DNA of 64,000 bases from assembly GCA_007570785.1 (NCBI GenBank), contig ML664670.1:91304-155303 (forward strand), given 5' to 3'. Numbering within the stretch: the first letter of the stretch is position 1; every line of letters starts with the position of its first letter. Shown here in pieces: positions 35,690 to 47,454 of the stretch. The stretch is from Antilocapra americana (taxonomy: Eukaryota > Chordata > Mammalia > Artiodactyla > Antilocapridae). The translations under genes and the position numbers were made by a program. The notes under the pieces were generated by a model. That model was not told where the DNA came from. It saw only the letters and a program-made list of their open reading frames with translations, and searched no databases.

Positions 35690-36008
35690 CTCTTTCTAGA
35701 ATGTTCATCCCCAACCTTAGTGTTTTATCCTTCCTTCTCATCACTTGGGTTCTTATTCAAATATCATCTTCTTGGAAAGGCCTTGATTGAAATCCTTATC
35801 AAAAAGACCCAACACTTTCTCTTGTCCCACTTGGAATCTTTTTCTGTTAATTTCCTTAATATAATTTGTCATTTCCTAAAAGGGTGTTATATGTTAATTA
35901 TTTTAAGAGTTCCTTACTAGAGTGTCAACTCCACGTAGGCAGTTTTTTTCTTTTTTGGTTGTGTGCCCAGTGTATAGAAGTGTGTGGCACATAGTAAGAA
36001 TTCAATAA
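35690..36008 (+). mobile_element. L2 LINE 3' end
   Basis: ttctagaatgttcatcccca, ttcaaatatcatcttcttgg, tagagtgtcaactccacgta and gtgtggcacatagtaagaat match the last 300 bp or so of L2. The two overlapping frames at 35602-35920 arise from it. Confidence 0.65.
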
Positions 36009-36010
36009 TG

Positions 36011-36504
36011 AAGGGAAACAGAATTTGCCACTCCAAACTATACCCTTTCGGCATAAGAATTATCTTGAGCTGGTTAATTTTAAGAAACATCAGATACAGG
36101 AAAAGCTCTGAAAACCTAGTAGAAACTACTATTTTGTAAGGGACATTTACATTTATAAGGGAACTCTCCATTTGTGAGAATGTCTCCCTAGGTGTACCAG
36201 GAAGAGAAAGATGTCCCTAAATCTCTAGAAATTCATCCATGGAGAAAGCAGAGACTTAAAGCTGCATAATAACCTTACCCTGTTTACTGTGCCTTTCCCA
36301 TAACTGACCTCCCCCACCAACATCTTCTTTTGTTGTAGCTGGAGATGGTATTTAAGCTGTTGGCTTGGGCTATTTTGGGGAGATACTCATGAGAGGGTCA
36401 CATGTTATTAACTTTTTGTTTTTCTTCCATTAATCTGTCTTTTTTATTATTGGGGAAGAAGGTGACTCAGTTAAGAAACTAGAAAATTATTTTTCCTTCC
36501 CTGT
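36011..36504 (+). mobile_element. LTR, family A, copy 2
   Basis: Begins gggaaacagaatttgccact and has ggcataagaattatcttgag, agctggagatggtatttaag, attaactttttgtttttct and a ttttccttccc end. The motif order is the same as in the copy at 32221. It lies directly against the end of the L2. Confidence 0.6.
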
Positions 36505-37094
36505 AGTGAAAGCATGTTAATTGAATGAATACTCATATTGTAATTTATGCTTCAGAGTGTTCATTACAATTACAATTAAATAATAAATGTAGAGTTAATT
36601 CTATATACATTTATCCACTTTCCCACTGGAATATAAAATCCATGGGGCATGAATTATATCTTTCTTGTTCATGGCATCTGAGCTAAATGGTTTGGAAATC
36701 ACCAAAGTTCTATTGCTTACTCTCAAGGAATCTAGAGATTTATTCTCTATATGGAAGAAAAATATGAGAAATGAAAATATAAGAATTTAAATAGCAGATC
36801 AAGGCAATATAAAAGTAAGGAACTTGATACATGCTAGGCACTCAAATTTGTTAACGTTACACTATTAAAATAGTATGAGATTAGATGAGAGATATTAAGA
36901 AATATTTAGCATATATTCTTAGAACTGTTACAAAAGCAATGCAGGTTGAAGAGGCCAGAAAGGGTTTCATATAAGAGGCAAAGGTCAAGTATTTTAAAGG
37001 TAATGAATCTTACAAGGGTATAGGAAAAGTATTAGGAGAACATTTGCATAGGTACAGCTGAGGGTTGTCACTGCAGGCAAACAATAAGAAGAAA
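36505..37094. other. Unassigned AT-rich sequence
   Basis: Nothing recognised. Confidence 0.5.
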
Positions 37095-37545
37095 GGCTAA
37101 AAATTAGGTTGCCAGTAACTCGAAATGCAGTTTTAGAAATCCAGACCAATAAAGTTAATTTGTATATCAGGACCCACAAAATGGAGGCTGCCCTCAATTG
37201 TTCAGCCTACTTCACACATCTAAATTTAAATCAACCTGCATTTACGGTAAACACCTATCAAAGAAAGCTAACATTCACCAGTTATAGTATTTTCAACTCA
37301 GCTCCAGCTAGCTCACCTTATCCTAGAACTTGCTCTTCTTCTAAGGAAATCTCTGACCTCCTAGGCAACTATGCCCCATTTCCACATTGTCACTTCTAAT
37401 GCTGTATAAACATCACTCTTGCCCCAGATCCCTTAAACAGCGCTCTACTAAGGCACTGTACTCCCCCAACCCATGGATAATTTCTCCCCCTTGAATAAAG
37501 AACATCAAACCCATTACTAAATTGTTTTAGTTTTGTCATTTGAGA
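37095..37545 (+). mobile_element. Probable solo LTR (ERV class I-like)
   Basis: The unit has a TATA-like gctgtataaacatcac near 37403, a ctctactaaggcactgtact stretch, a poly(A) signal in ttgaataaagaacatcaaac near 37493, and a ttttgtcatttga end. The TATA to poly(A) spacing of about 90 bp fits a retroviral R region. The frame at 37109-37399 is incidental. Confidence 0.55.
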
Positions 37546-37859
37546 TCAAGAAAGACTGAGAAAATATAAATGTGATATTTTAGAGATAATCATAAATACA
37601 ACAGTAGAAACTGAAGGAAGGAAAATGAGAAAGTAGACCAGTAATGAAGAAAGTGGCAAATGTTTCCAGTGGAAACTTAAAGGCAAGTGTTGAGGTAAAA
37701 CAAATATTTTTCCAATCAAAATCACATCCCTAAAATATTTTCTGACTTGTGACACAAAGATGATAACTGATCTGCTGTACTCAGAGAAAGGATGTATCAT
37801 TTGCTTCTTCTCAGTAAATCACATGTTTATGAAGAGGTTCAGAATGACAACTATCCCAC
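37546..37859. other. Unassigned sequence
   Basis: No repeat or gene recognised in this interval between two LTRs. Confidence 0.5.
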
Positions 37860-38297
37860 CCTCCTCACCACCCCCCAAATGTGCCACTTCGGCATGTGGA
37901 TTATTTTGAGCTGAATGCAAACAAAACCTATAATACTAAAAAAAAAACTTTATCTTTCTTAACTGCTTAAAAAAAGTTTAAATAAAAGGCCTGGTCCAGA
38001 AAGAGAGCTATTACCAAGAGATAATTTTTTTCTGAATGACCCAAACATCTGCTCTTCTTCTGTCCTGTGAATAACCCTCCTCCCCTTTAAAGTCCCAGGA
38101 CCCTACCCCATTCCTTAGCTCAAGATGGCATGTAAGCCCTAATTGCCTGGCTTATTTTGGGGTTTCATTGTCTTTGCAGAGCCCCTCTTCATTCATAATT
38201 AAATTTGCTTTTTTTTCTTGTTAATCTGTCTTATGGCAATTTGATTGTTGGACCAGCCAGAGAATTCAGAATTGTACAAGAAAAAGTTTTTCTTCCC
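37860..38297 (+). mobile_element. LTR, family A, copy 3 (diverged)
   Basis: aaatgtgccacttcggcatg, agctcaagatggcatgtaag, ggcttattttggggtttcat and taattaaatttgcttttttt give the same motif order as the copies at 32221 and 36011. It adds a long A-rich middle and an end atttgattgttggaccagcc not obvious in the others. It may be a related subfamily. Confidence 0.5.
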
Positions 38298-39317
38298 AAA
38301 CATTTAGATATTTCTAAACTCTTATATCCTATAAATTACCCAGAAGCATATACATGTTTGTCTTAAGAAGCAAGTGAGGATATCAGGGCAACCACATCAT
38401 TTATTAGAAATAAATTTTTTGTTTACATGTTTCTGGTTAGCAGTACTTCTTTTTCAAAGGCTGGGTAAGCATTCACCATCTGCTTAGCTGGTTTAGAACA
38501 AATGTTTTTGTTCCTACCTTTAAAAGGGTAAACTCCCTGTATGATGCATGTGCAAAACTCCAAGTAGAGTTAATTGGGATTATATGTGAAGAACAAAGGG
38601 AAAATTATTTCCAAAGATTGAATAAACTTGTATACATTCATGACCACTATCATCCTCTTTTAAAGAAAAAAAAAAAAACAACCTCAGATGTTATAACTTA
38701 CAAATATATTAGATTGTCTGCAAAGAAAAAAAAGAGGAAGAAAAGGAAAAAGAAGCATTTAACCTCTGTCAGAGGAAAAAAAAGAGATATAATGAGAGGT
38801 CAAGTGAAAGAGCTCATTAAGATCCATTCAATTCTAAGATACCTTTTGGTTATAATTGATGATATGAAATAATATATTTCATTAAGGAGGAAAAAATTAT
38901 CTCAAGTACTCTTTTAATTTATATTAAAATTGGGCCCATGAATCTAAAGGTAATTTTTGCAGAAATCGAGGTTATGTTACATTGCAAACCATAGGCTAAT
39001 TCAGCCTGGTTATTGTATGATACTAAATGCCAATGGAACAAAAGGATGATTCACTGCTTGAGGTAGAGCTTGTAATTCCACAGCAAGGACATTGCAATTT
39101 AGCCTGAAGCAATGTTCTCCAGTGCCTTTTATTATTACATGGTGCATCTCTGCTTGTCATAAATTTTGCTCAAAGGTAAAGCATCCCCATGATCACAATT
39201 ATTTTGAGTAGTTCTGTGAAAATTCTTTTTTGGAAGGAAAAGGAAAAATTTCACACTGACAATAATGTTACTATAGTATATTAAAAGCAGTGATTTTTTT
39301 TAACTAACTATGAAACT
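38298..39317. other. Unassigned sequence with A/G-rich tracts
   Basis: A-rich and purine-rich tracts at 38664-38780 generate a lysine-rich open frame (38618-38872), which I regard as low complexity. Otherwise nothing was recognised. Confidence 0.5.
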
Positions 39318-39323
39318 GAAAGC

Positions 39324-40363
39324 TGCCGGGAGCCATCAGGATGCCCCCTTGCTCGGATGACAAGGTCACGAGCCTAAGAAAGTAATTGCAAAGCTGACTT
39401 TCTTTATCAGGGAATCCTGGGCAAGCCCCACCCTGGTATTTTTCTTGGAAGTTCTGTCCATGCTCGGAACATTGGCTCATCTCAGTAGGTCAGCCACAGT
39501 TGGAAAGAATTAGTCCTGAGATAATCCCCCCAGACTCTATTGACCAGAGGATCCGGGAAGGTGATTCACCTTCCCCGGGGGCTAAGGAGGAATGAAAGGG
39601 ACATTTAAATAGGTTACTACTCCTCCTACTAATTACTGGGGAGTTTACCAAGAGTTCTCTGGGGGTCATGGCAAGGCCACCACCAGAAAGGCTCGTACTT
39701 GGGTCACCTTTCCACCTCCCACTCCCCTGACCACTCCACGGAGGAGGCTCGCTTCCTTGAAGAAATCAGGCTCGATTGAGACTTAGAAATGCTCATAATT
39801 GTGGCCAGCATAGTTGGAGATATTGATTGCTTTAGGATAATGTAGACATAGGAATTCATTTTAGTAGTTGTAAGGTTAATAGGACTTCATTGTTAAAGCA
39901 GTGTTGCTAAACTGTCTCTTTGTCCTCTTTTCTCTTTCCTTGTAAGAACCAAAATAGGTTAATAGAATAAAAGTTTCAAGCTTAAGCCCTTCTTTCTAGC
40001 TTCTACATAGTTGCACCTAGTAAGAGAAATGTAACCTTTCTACTTAGATTGATGTACTTATCCGAAGTATGCTGGAGACATTCAAATGGTAAACATACTA
40101 TTGTTAAGTCTAATTATGCAGAAATCCGACCTTTTGCAAGGAAAATGAGCTTAAGGTTAAAGTTGTTGATGATAGGCAGAAAACAGGATTGTATAGAATT
40201 AGGTGTGATGTAATGGGTGTGTTTCTTGGGTATAAAACTGTAAACCAACAACAATAAACGAGAGACTGCTCCATCACCACACATTGACTCAACTCAGTTC
40301 TTCTTCCGCCGACGCCACCCATCCCTCAAGACCCCCAGGCCCCGCCGAGGCTGGACCCCGGCA
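39324..40363 (+). mobile_element. Solo LTR, class II (ERVK/beta-type) with 6-bp TSD
   Basis: The 1,040-bp unit begins tgccggg and ends cccggca, a perfect 7-bp terminal inverted repeat with canonical TG and CA. It is flanked by the 6-bp direct repeat gaaagc at 39318-39323 and 40364-40369. A TATAAA box at 40231-40236 is followed by AATAAA at 40253-40258 and a CpG-containing U5-like end (ttccgccgacgccacc). A 6-bp TSD is typical of beta-like (class II) retroviruses. No internal viral genes are present, so it presumably results from LTR-LTR recombination. The plus orientation follows from the TATA/poly(A) order. Confidence 0.93.
40231..40258 (+). promoter_or_regulatory. LTR TATA box and poly(A) signal
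   Basis: TATAAA at 40231 and AATAAA at 40253 inside the solo LTR. They lie closer together than in most LTRs. Whether the promoter is active cannot be told from sequence. Confidence 0.6.
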
Positions 40364-40671
40364 GAAAGCAGCTTCCATTTACTTTTAATTATCATTACAT
40401 TAAAAAATTACTTTACCATTTTGAAATAAAAATAATTATTATTGTTGCCTATTATTTTAGGAGTGAAGTTGGAAGTTCTTCTGCTCTCTGAACTTACTGC
40501 AAATTAATAAAACTTCAGTCCAGGAGGTCAAGGAAGAGCAAAATTATCTTAGAAAAGGGGAAAGTGCTAGAAGACATCTAATTTCCTTCTGGTGTTTGCC
40601 TGCTAATCTCTACCCCAGCCCACAGTATTTGCTTCTGGGTAACCAGCTCCTTATTGCTCTGATGATTGTCT

Positions 40672-41236
40672 TGTTGTAGCCACGCGCTCGGGGAAGCAAA
40701 CTCACTCAGAAGGACAACGCAGACAGTGAAGTGCAGTTTATTACACCGGCGGGCCCAAGGCAGAGTCTCCTCTTAGCCAAGGACCCCGACCAGCATTTGT
40801 GAGGATCTTTTATACCCATGTGTACGTGACTAAACCCACCACCCCAAATCACCCGAAACTTACATCAACAAAGGAAAGGTAAATACAATCACAATAATGC
40901 CATCATTCAAGTATCATGTGTTCAAACAGTCAATAAGCCCGAGGTTACATTCCAAATAGTTAATAGTTGATAAGCCGAGGTTACTATCAGAAGGTTTATG
41001 ACCTGTCCGGAGCCAGGGTTTATGACCTGTCCAGAGCCAGGGGTGATTAGTGCATGTTTTCTCTTAGGTGTTGAATATCCTGGATATAATTTTAGAGATT
41101 CCCCTGTCCAGAGTGGAGTCTTATCCCTCCATTGTAATTTCCACAGGCACTAAGCACAGAGTTCAGAGAGGTGCCCGAGCATGATCAGCATGAACAGGCC
41201 TGAAATGGAGATCGGGCCCTATGAATTCCTTCTTCA
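40672..41236 (-). mobile_element. Solo LTR, minus strand, 4-bp TSD
   Basis: The unit runs from tgttgtagcc to cttcttca with the direct repeat gtct at 40668-40671 and 41237-41240. On the minus strand a TATAAA (complement of 40808-40813) precedes an AATAAA (complement of 40737-40742) by about 70 bp, which gives the orientation. It contains a 24-bp tandem duplication at 40993-41040. A 4-bp TSD suggests a class I (gamma-like) origin, but the short TSD could be coincidental. Confidence 0.8.
40993..41040. repeat. 24-bp tandem duplication inside the LTR
   Basis: ggtttatgacctgtccggag plus ccag at 40993-41016 is repeated at 41017-41040 with one substitution. In LTRs such duplications often fall in the U3 enhancer, which is where this one lies. 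Confidence 0.95.
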
Positions 41237-41244
41237 GTCTAAAC

Positions 41245-41362
41245 ATTTTTTTTTCCACACTGCATGGCTTATGGGATTTTAGTTCCCCAATCAGGGATTT
41301 TAACCCAGGCCCTCAGCTGTAAGTGTGTGGAATCTTAACCACTGGACTGCCAGGGAATTCCC
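41245..41362 (-). mobile_element. CHR-type SINE
   Basis: T-rich tail, cacactgcatggcttatggg, tccccaatcagggat, aaccactggactgccaggga: a reverse-oriented CHR SINE. ctaaac at the left and ctaaaac at the right are a weak TSD candidate. Confidence 0.8.
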
Positions 41363-42145
41363 TAAAACTAGTTAAAAGGCTAAATTTAAAACAAATTTAT
41401 TTTATCATCTCAACTCTGAGGAGAAAATAAATGAGAAAGAAAAAGTTTAGACATTTTCCTTGGTGAAAGATTAGTATTGCAGTGAGAATTGTGATTTTAA
41501 TGTTAACAAACACACACAAATTTTCATATTTAATTGCAGAGATCATACATTTTATAGCTATATAAATCCTCTAAAGCATATTTCAATTATGCTTTCCAGT
41601 TTTTGAGCCATTTCTTTTGCCTGTCTGGACAGTGATGCAACAGAGGCCAAGACATTTTTGGTTACTTAAGAACACTTTCTCTACCTTATTAGGTTACAAA
41701 TGAGGAGAGAGTTTTCATGAATGTGTAACATGGTATATAATATTACAGGAAATTGAAGGAAGCCTTAAACAGCTGTTCCTGAGCCCTATGAGTTAAGGTA
41801 TTGCTCTCAGAAAGGAGAAAAGAATTTTTGTGGAATGTTCATTCCACAATAGCTGAATGAATCATTTCCTGTTGGCTCCCAAGACAGCTATGACCCTTTA
41901 ATTCCTGAAATATAATTAGGACATGGTTTTAAAGTGTGCTTAAGAAAGGTATAACAAATAATATTAAGCAAGTTTGCTTAATTAACTTTATGCATTATTT
42001 ATACAACTCAATCTATACTGAATAACCTCCTTCCTTCCTCTCTCCCCCAGAACATAGATACCAAAAGAAGATATTTTTGTGCAACTGTTCACAGAATTCT
42101 GAATATTTTGAAGAAATAGATTGCAATTAATTAAGATGTAATGTT
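41363..42145. other. Unassigned sequence
   Basis: AT-rich, with no recognised repeat or gene. Confidence 0.5.
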
Positions 42146-42161
42146 TCCTTTTATCTTTTCT

Positions 42162-44022
42162 TTTTTTAAATATAAATTTATTTATTTCAATTGGAGGCTA
42201 ATTAACTTAACTTATTGTAGTGGTTTTGCCATACATTCACATGGATACACCACTGGTGTACATGTGTTCCCCATCCCGAACCCCTTCCCACCTTTATCCC
42301 CATCCTATCCCCCTGGGTCATCCCAGTGCACCAGCCTGGAGCACTCGGTCTCATGCATCGAACCTGGACTGGCGATTCATTTCACATATGATAATATACA
42401 TGTTTCAATGGCATTCTCCCACATCATCCCAACCTTGCCCTAGCCCACAGAGACCAAAAGACTGTTACACACATCTGTGTCTCTTTTGCTGTCTCACATA
42501 TAGGGTTATCGTTATCATCTTGCTGGTTCCATATATATGCATTAGTATATTGTATTGTTGTTTTTCTTTCTGGCTTCACTCTGTATAATAGGCTCCAGTT
42601 TCATCCACCTCACTAGAACTGATTAAAATGTATTCTTTTTCATGGCTGAGTAATATTCCATTGTGTATATGTACCACTGCTTTCTTATCCATTCGTCTGC
42701 TGATGGACATCTAAGTTGCTTCCATGTCCTGGCTATTGTAAACAATGCTGCGATGAACATTGGGGTACACGTGTCTCTTTCAATTCTGGTTTCCTCAGTG
42801 TGTATGCCCAGCAGTGTGATTGCTGGATCATATAACAGTTCTATTTCCAGTTTTTTAAGGAATCTCCACACTGTTCTCCATAGTGGCTGTACTAGTTTGC
42901 ATTCCCACCAACAGTGGAAGAGGCTTCCCTTTTCTCCACATCCTCTTCAGTATTTATTGCTTGTAGACATTTGGATGGCAACCATTCTGACTGGTGTAAA
43001 GTGGTACCTCATTGTGGTTTTGATTTGTGTTTCTCTGCTAATGAGTGATGTTGAGAAACTTTTCATGTGTTAGCCATCTGTATGTCTTCTTTGGAGAAAT
43101 GTCTGTTTACTTCTTTGGCCCACTCTTTGATTGGGTCATTTATTTTTCTGGAATTAAGCTGCAGGAGTTACTTGTATATTTTTGAGATTAATTCTTTGTC
43201 CATTGCTTCATTTGCTATTATTTTCTCCCATTCTGTCTTTTCACCTTGCTTATAGTTTCCTTTGTTGTGCAAAAACTTTTAAGTTTAATTAGGTCCCATT
43301 TGTTTATTTTTGCTTTTATTTCCAATACTCTGGGAGGTGGGTCATAGAGGATCCTACTGTGATTTATGTCAGAGAGTGTTTTGCCTATGTTTTCCCCTAG
43401 GAGTTTTATACTTTCTGGTCTTACATTTAATACATTTTGAGTTTATTTTTGTGTATGGTTTTAGAAAATAAGTGGTTGACCAGTTTTTCCAGCACCACTT
43501 GTGAAAGAGATTGTCTTTTCTCCATTGTATATTCTTGCCTCCTTTGTCGAAGATAACGTGTCCATAGGTGCGTGGATTTATCTTTGGGCTTTCTATTTTG
43601 TCCCATTGATCTATATTTCTGTCTTTGTGCCAGTACCATACTGTGTTGATGACTGTGGCTTTGTAGTAGAGCCTGAAGTCAGGCAGGTTGATTCCTCCAG
43701 TTCCGTTTTTCTTTCTCAAGATTGCTTTGGCTATTTGAGGTTTTTTGTATTTCCATACAAAGTGTGAAATTATTTGTTCTAGTTCTGTGAAAAATACCAT
43801 TGGTAGCTTGACAGGGATTGCATAGACTCTATAGATTGCTTTGGATAGTACACTCATTTTCACTCTATTGATCCTTCCAATCCATGAAATGTATATTTCT
43901 CCATCTATTTATGTCCTCTTTGATTTCTTTCATCAGTGTTCTATAGTTTTCTATATATAGGTCTTTTGTTTCTTTAGGTAGGTATATTCCCAAGTGTTTT
44001 ACTCTTTTCGTTGCAATGGTGA
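42162..44022 (-). mobile_element. Ruminant L1, 5'-truncated (about 1.9 kb), inactive
   Basis: On the minus strand it ends with the ruminant L1 3' UTR (reverse of aattggaggctaattaac). Upstream lies the ORF2 C-terminus: [15 protein letters not shown] (42623-42871), then the long region 43369-43863 with [40 protein letters not shown] and [14 protein letters not shown]. Stops and frameshifts interrupt it. Sequences cttttatctttt (left) and ctttctatctctt (right) could be a decayed TSD. Confidence 0.92.
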
Positions 44023-44154
44023 ACTTTCTATCTCTTCTAAATGATGATTTGTGAAATTAAATAAGTGTCCATTTAAAATTTATTGACTGCTGGGAAGCTC
44101 AAAAGTATATCTCAGTTTCATCTGTGGTAAATATGCAGGAATCAAACAACTTTT

Positions 44155-44410
44155 AATTACTTTTTATTGATATATAATTTCCATATAATAAAGTATGCGA
44201 ATTTTATGTGTACAAATGGATGAATTTTTATATTATGTGAGTTTTTAATGCCCACAAATTCACTACCCAGTTCAAAACAGAGACTGTTTGCAGCACCCCA
44301 GATTGTTGCTTCCACATGCTTTTCCTATCAGTACCCAACAAAAGATTACTACTCGGACCACTATATACTGTGAAATTTTGTATGAGACTTTTGTCATACT
44401 ATATGAATTA
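44155..44410 (-). mobile_element. Ancient L1 (L1M) fragment
   Basis: tttttattgatatataattt, aattcactacccagttcaaa, and ttccacatgcttttcctatc resemble the reverse-oriented 3' region of an old L1. Confidence 0.5.
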
Positions 44411-44607
44411 TTTTTGTTTATGTTTTGACTTTATTTTTCTTTACCTACCTCTAAATGACATGTTCTTGATTTATTTTATTTGTGTGTATAGGACATCTTT
44501 ATTCTTAACTTGGACCAAGATGGGTCATAAAATAGTCTTATACAAGTGTTGAATAATTTCCAAAATTACTAAGGAAGTGAGACTTGAATGGAAATGTAAG
44601 AAGCTGA

Positions 44608-44785
44608 AGTGAAGTGAAAGTCGCTCAGTTGTGTCCAGCTCTTTGTGACCTCATGGACTATGCAGTCCGTGGAATTCTCCAGGCCAGAATACTGGAGAGG
44701 GTAGCTGCTCCCTTTTCCAAGGGATTGAACCTAGGTCTCCCACATTGCAGGTGGATTCTTTACCAGCTGAGCCACCTGGGAAGCA
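44608..44785 (-). mobile_element. Bov-tA SINE
   Basis: Reverse-oriented element from gtgaaagtcgctcagttgtg to ctgagccacctgggaagc, with the core ccaggccagaatactggaga. It lacks some bases of the middle part. Confidence 0.9.
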
Positions 44786-45428
44786 TACAATTACTGATAC
44801 ACTTCTGAATTTAAATAATAAAACTGAAATATTAATATAATCTTGCCTTTTAAATTTCAAAAGACATTTTATCCAACTTTCTGCCTTCATTCTCCTAAAA
44901 AGAGATGTACCATTAGACCTAATATGTATATCAAAAATATGACTCTGTAATTAATAGTGCCTCTGATTAGACAATAAATCAGTAACAATATCTCATGTGA
45001 GGGACTTCAACTTCCAGAGTAACAGACTGGGCTTACCTGAAATAATGAAATATCAGGTAATCTATTGGAAATAACAAATATATTGGAAGAATCCAATAAT
45101 GGAAAATCTTGGAAATAACAGAAAAACTGGAAATAACAGAAACAGAGTAAGGAAAGGAACCTAGGTGAAGCCCAGCAGAATTTCTGAATTGAGGACACAA
45201 ATGAATCTGGGGAAATCAAAGCAACTAGAGTTCATAGGACAGATTATGTGAGACTAGAGAAAGAGAGAAAAGTCTGAAGTTCCATAGAATGACCTTCTTT
45301 TAAGTATTTATCTGAGTACTAATGTGCACATTTGAGGAAACCATACAAGGCCCTACATATTCTGTGGCTCTCTTTGGATCTGCTCTGAGCCCCTGGAAGG
45401 TTCTCCTTTGTTGACTAAAAAAATTAAA
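44786..45428. other. Unassigned sequence
   Basis: It includes a small internal repetition of ggaaataacagaaa-type words at 45068-45145. No gene or known element was recognised. Confidence 0.5.
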
Positions 45429-45905
45429 AAAATAGAAATGTACAATGTGAGAGTTGGGAGTTAAGTTTAATTGGGGGCAAAATGAGGACTGCAGCCTGGG
45501 AGACAGCACTTCAGATGGCTCTGAGAAACAGCTCCAAAAAAGGGCGAGGAGGGGGAGGTCAATATACATGTGATTTTGGTGAAAGTGGAGTTCATGCAAT
45601 CAAGCACTAATCTTACAAAAAGATTTTCTGCTAGTCACAGGGAGCTGATGTCACCATGAATGGGTTTAATGCTTTTCTAGATATGAAAAGATGAAAGGAT
45701 GGGGCTCAGAAGGTCAGTTCCTGAAAATATCTAACTAACTTAACACCTGTTCCACCAGTTTTCCTGGAGCACCAAGTGCCTCATTCCTGTTATCCACCCT
45801 GAACTCCCTTCAGATGTGTCAAAGGTCAACAGCTGCAGCAGCACAGGATTCAGTCACCAAGGAGACAGATGGCAAATGCCCTGGGCAAGCACCAATCTGT
45901 CACTG
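45429..45905 (-). mobile_element. Possible LTR (ERVL-like)
   Basis: gagagttgggagttaagttt, gactgcagcctgggagacag and ccaccctgaactcccttcag resemble an LTR family in reverse orientation, but I cannot define the ends or see a TSD. Confidence 0.4.
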
Positions 45906-45996
45906 ACATCCTCAAAGACTAAATCACCTAAGCTTCTTTGTCTTTGTTTTTTGGTTACATTTAGACAATATGAGTCACTTTTGAAAGGTGGGCAGA

Positions 45997-47454
45997 TATT
46001 GAGCATCTTTTCATGTGTTTGTTACCCATTTTTATGTCTTCTTTGGAGAAATGTCTGTTAAGTTCTTTGGCCCACTTTTTGATTGGGTCGTTTATTTTTC
46101 TAGAATGGAGCTGCAGGAGTTGTTTGTATATTTTTGAGATTAATTGTTTGTCTGTTGCTTCATTGGCTATTATTTTCTCCCATTCTGAAGGCTGTCTTTT
46201 CACCTTGCTTATCGTTTCCTTTGTTGTGCAGAAGCTTTTTATTTTAATTAGGTCCCATTTGTTTATTCGTGCTTTTATTTACGATATTCTGGGAGGTGGG
46301 TCATAGAGGATCCTGCTTTGGTTTATGTCAGAGAGTGTTTTGCCTATGTTATCCTCTAGGAGTTTTATAGTTTCTGGTCTTATGATTAGATCTTTGATCC
46401 ATTTTGAGTTTATCTTTGTGTATGGTGTTAGAAAGTGATCTAGTTTCATTCTTTTACAAGTGTCTGTCCAGTTTTCCCAGCACCACTTGTTAAAGAGATT
46501 GTCTTTTCTCCATTGTATATTCTTGTCTCCTTTGTCAAAGATAAGGTGTCCTTAGATGTGTGCATTTATCTCTGGGCTTTCTATTTTGTTCAATTGATCT
46601 ATATTTATGTCAACATCACTCATTATCAGAGAAATGCAAATCAAAACCATAATGAGGTATCACTTTACACCAGTCAGAATGGCTGCCATCCAAAAGTCTA
46701 CAAGCAATAAATGCTGGAGAGGATGTGGAGAAACGGGAACGCTCTTACACTGTTGGTGGGAATGCAAACTAGTACAGCCACTATGGAGAACAGTGTGGAG
46801 ATTCCTTAAAAAACTGGAAACAGAACTGCCATATGACCCAGCAATCCCACTGCTGGGCATACACACCGAGGAAACCAGAATTGAAAGAGACATGTGTACC
46901 CCGATGTTCATCGCAGCATTGTTTACAATAGCCAGGACATGGAAGCAACCTAGATGCCCATCAACTAACGAATGGATAAGAAAGCAGTGGTACATATACA
47001 CAATGGAATATTACTCAGCATTAAAAAAAATCATTTGAATCAGTTCTACTCAGGTGGACGGAACTGTAGCCTATTATCCAGAGTGAAGTAAGCCAGAAGG
47101 AAAAACAACAATACAGTATACTAACGCATATATATGGAATTTAGAAAGACAGTAACGATAACCCTGCATGCGGGAGAGCAAAAGAAACGCAGAGTCTCAT
47201 GGACTCTGTGGAAGAAGGCAAGGGTGGGATGATATTGGAGAATGGCATTGAAACATGTTAATTACCATATGTGAAATCAATCACCAGCCCAGGGTTGATG
47301 CTCGGGGCTGGGGCACTGGGATGACCCAGGGGGAGGGAATCAGGAGGGAGGAGGGAGGGGGGTTCTGGAGGGGGAACATATGTATCCCCATGGCAGAGTC
47401 ATGTCAATGTATGGCAAAACCAACACAATAAAGTAAATAAAATTTAAAAAAAAA
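45997..47454 (+). mobile_element. Ruminant L1 with 5' inversion (twin priming) and 14-bp TSD
   Basis: The left part (45997 to about 46610) is L1 ORF2 DNA on the minus strand, with [20 protein letters not shown] encoded in reverse at 45961-46203. The right part (46611-47454) is on the plus strand, with the ORF2 C-terminus ([13 protein letters not shown], zinc-knuckle-like [18 protein letters not shown]), a G-rich 3' UTR and a short A tail. One perfect 14-bp direct repeat, gaaaggtgggcaga, at 45983-45996 and 47455-47468 encloses both parts. In element order the inverted part ends in ...HMKRCS and the upright part begins TSLIIREM, so the coding sequence is nearly continuous across the inversion point. 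Confidence 0.96.

Noticed and set aside
38618..38872. Lysine-rich 84-codon frame
   Set aside because: It is produced by A- and G-rich low-complexity DNA.
39324..41236. Two neighbouring LTRs as the ends of one provirus
   Set aside because: They differ in length, sequence, orientation and TSD, and only 308 bp without retroviral genes separates them.
46607..47038. 143-codon plus-strand frame that looks well conserved
   Set aside because: It is the C-terminus of L1 ORF2 in the twin-primed copy, not a host gene.
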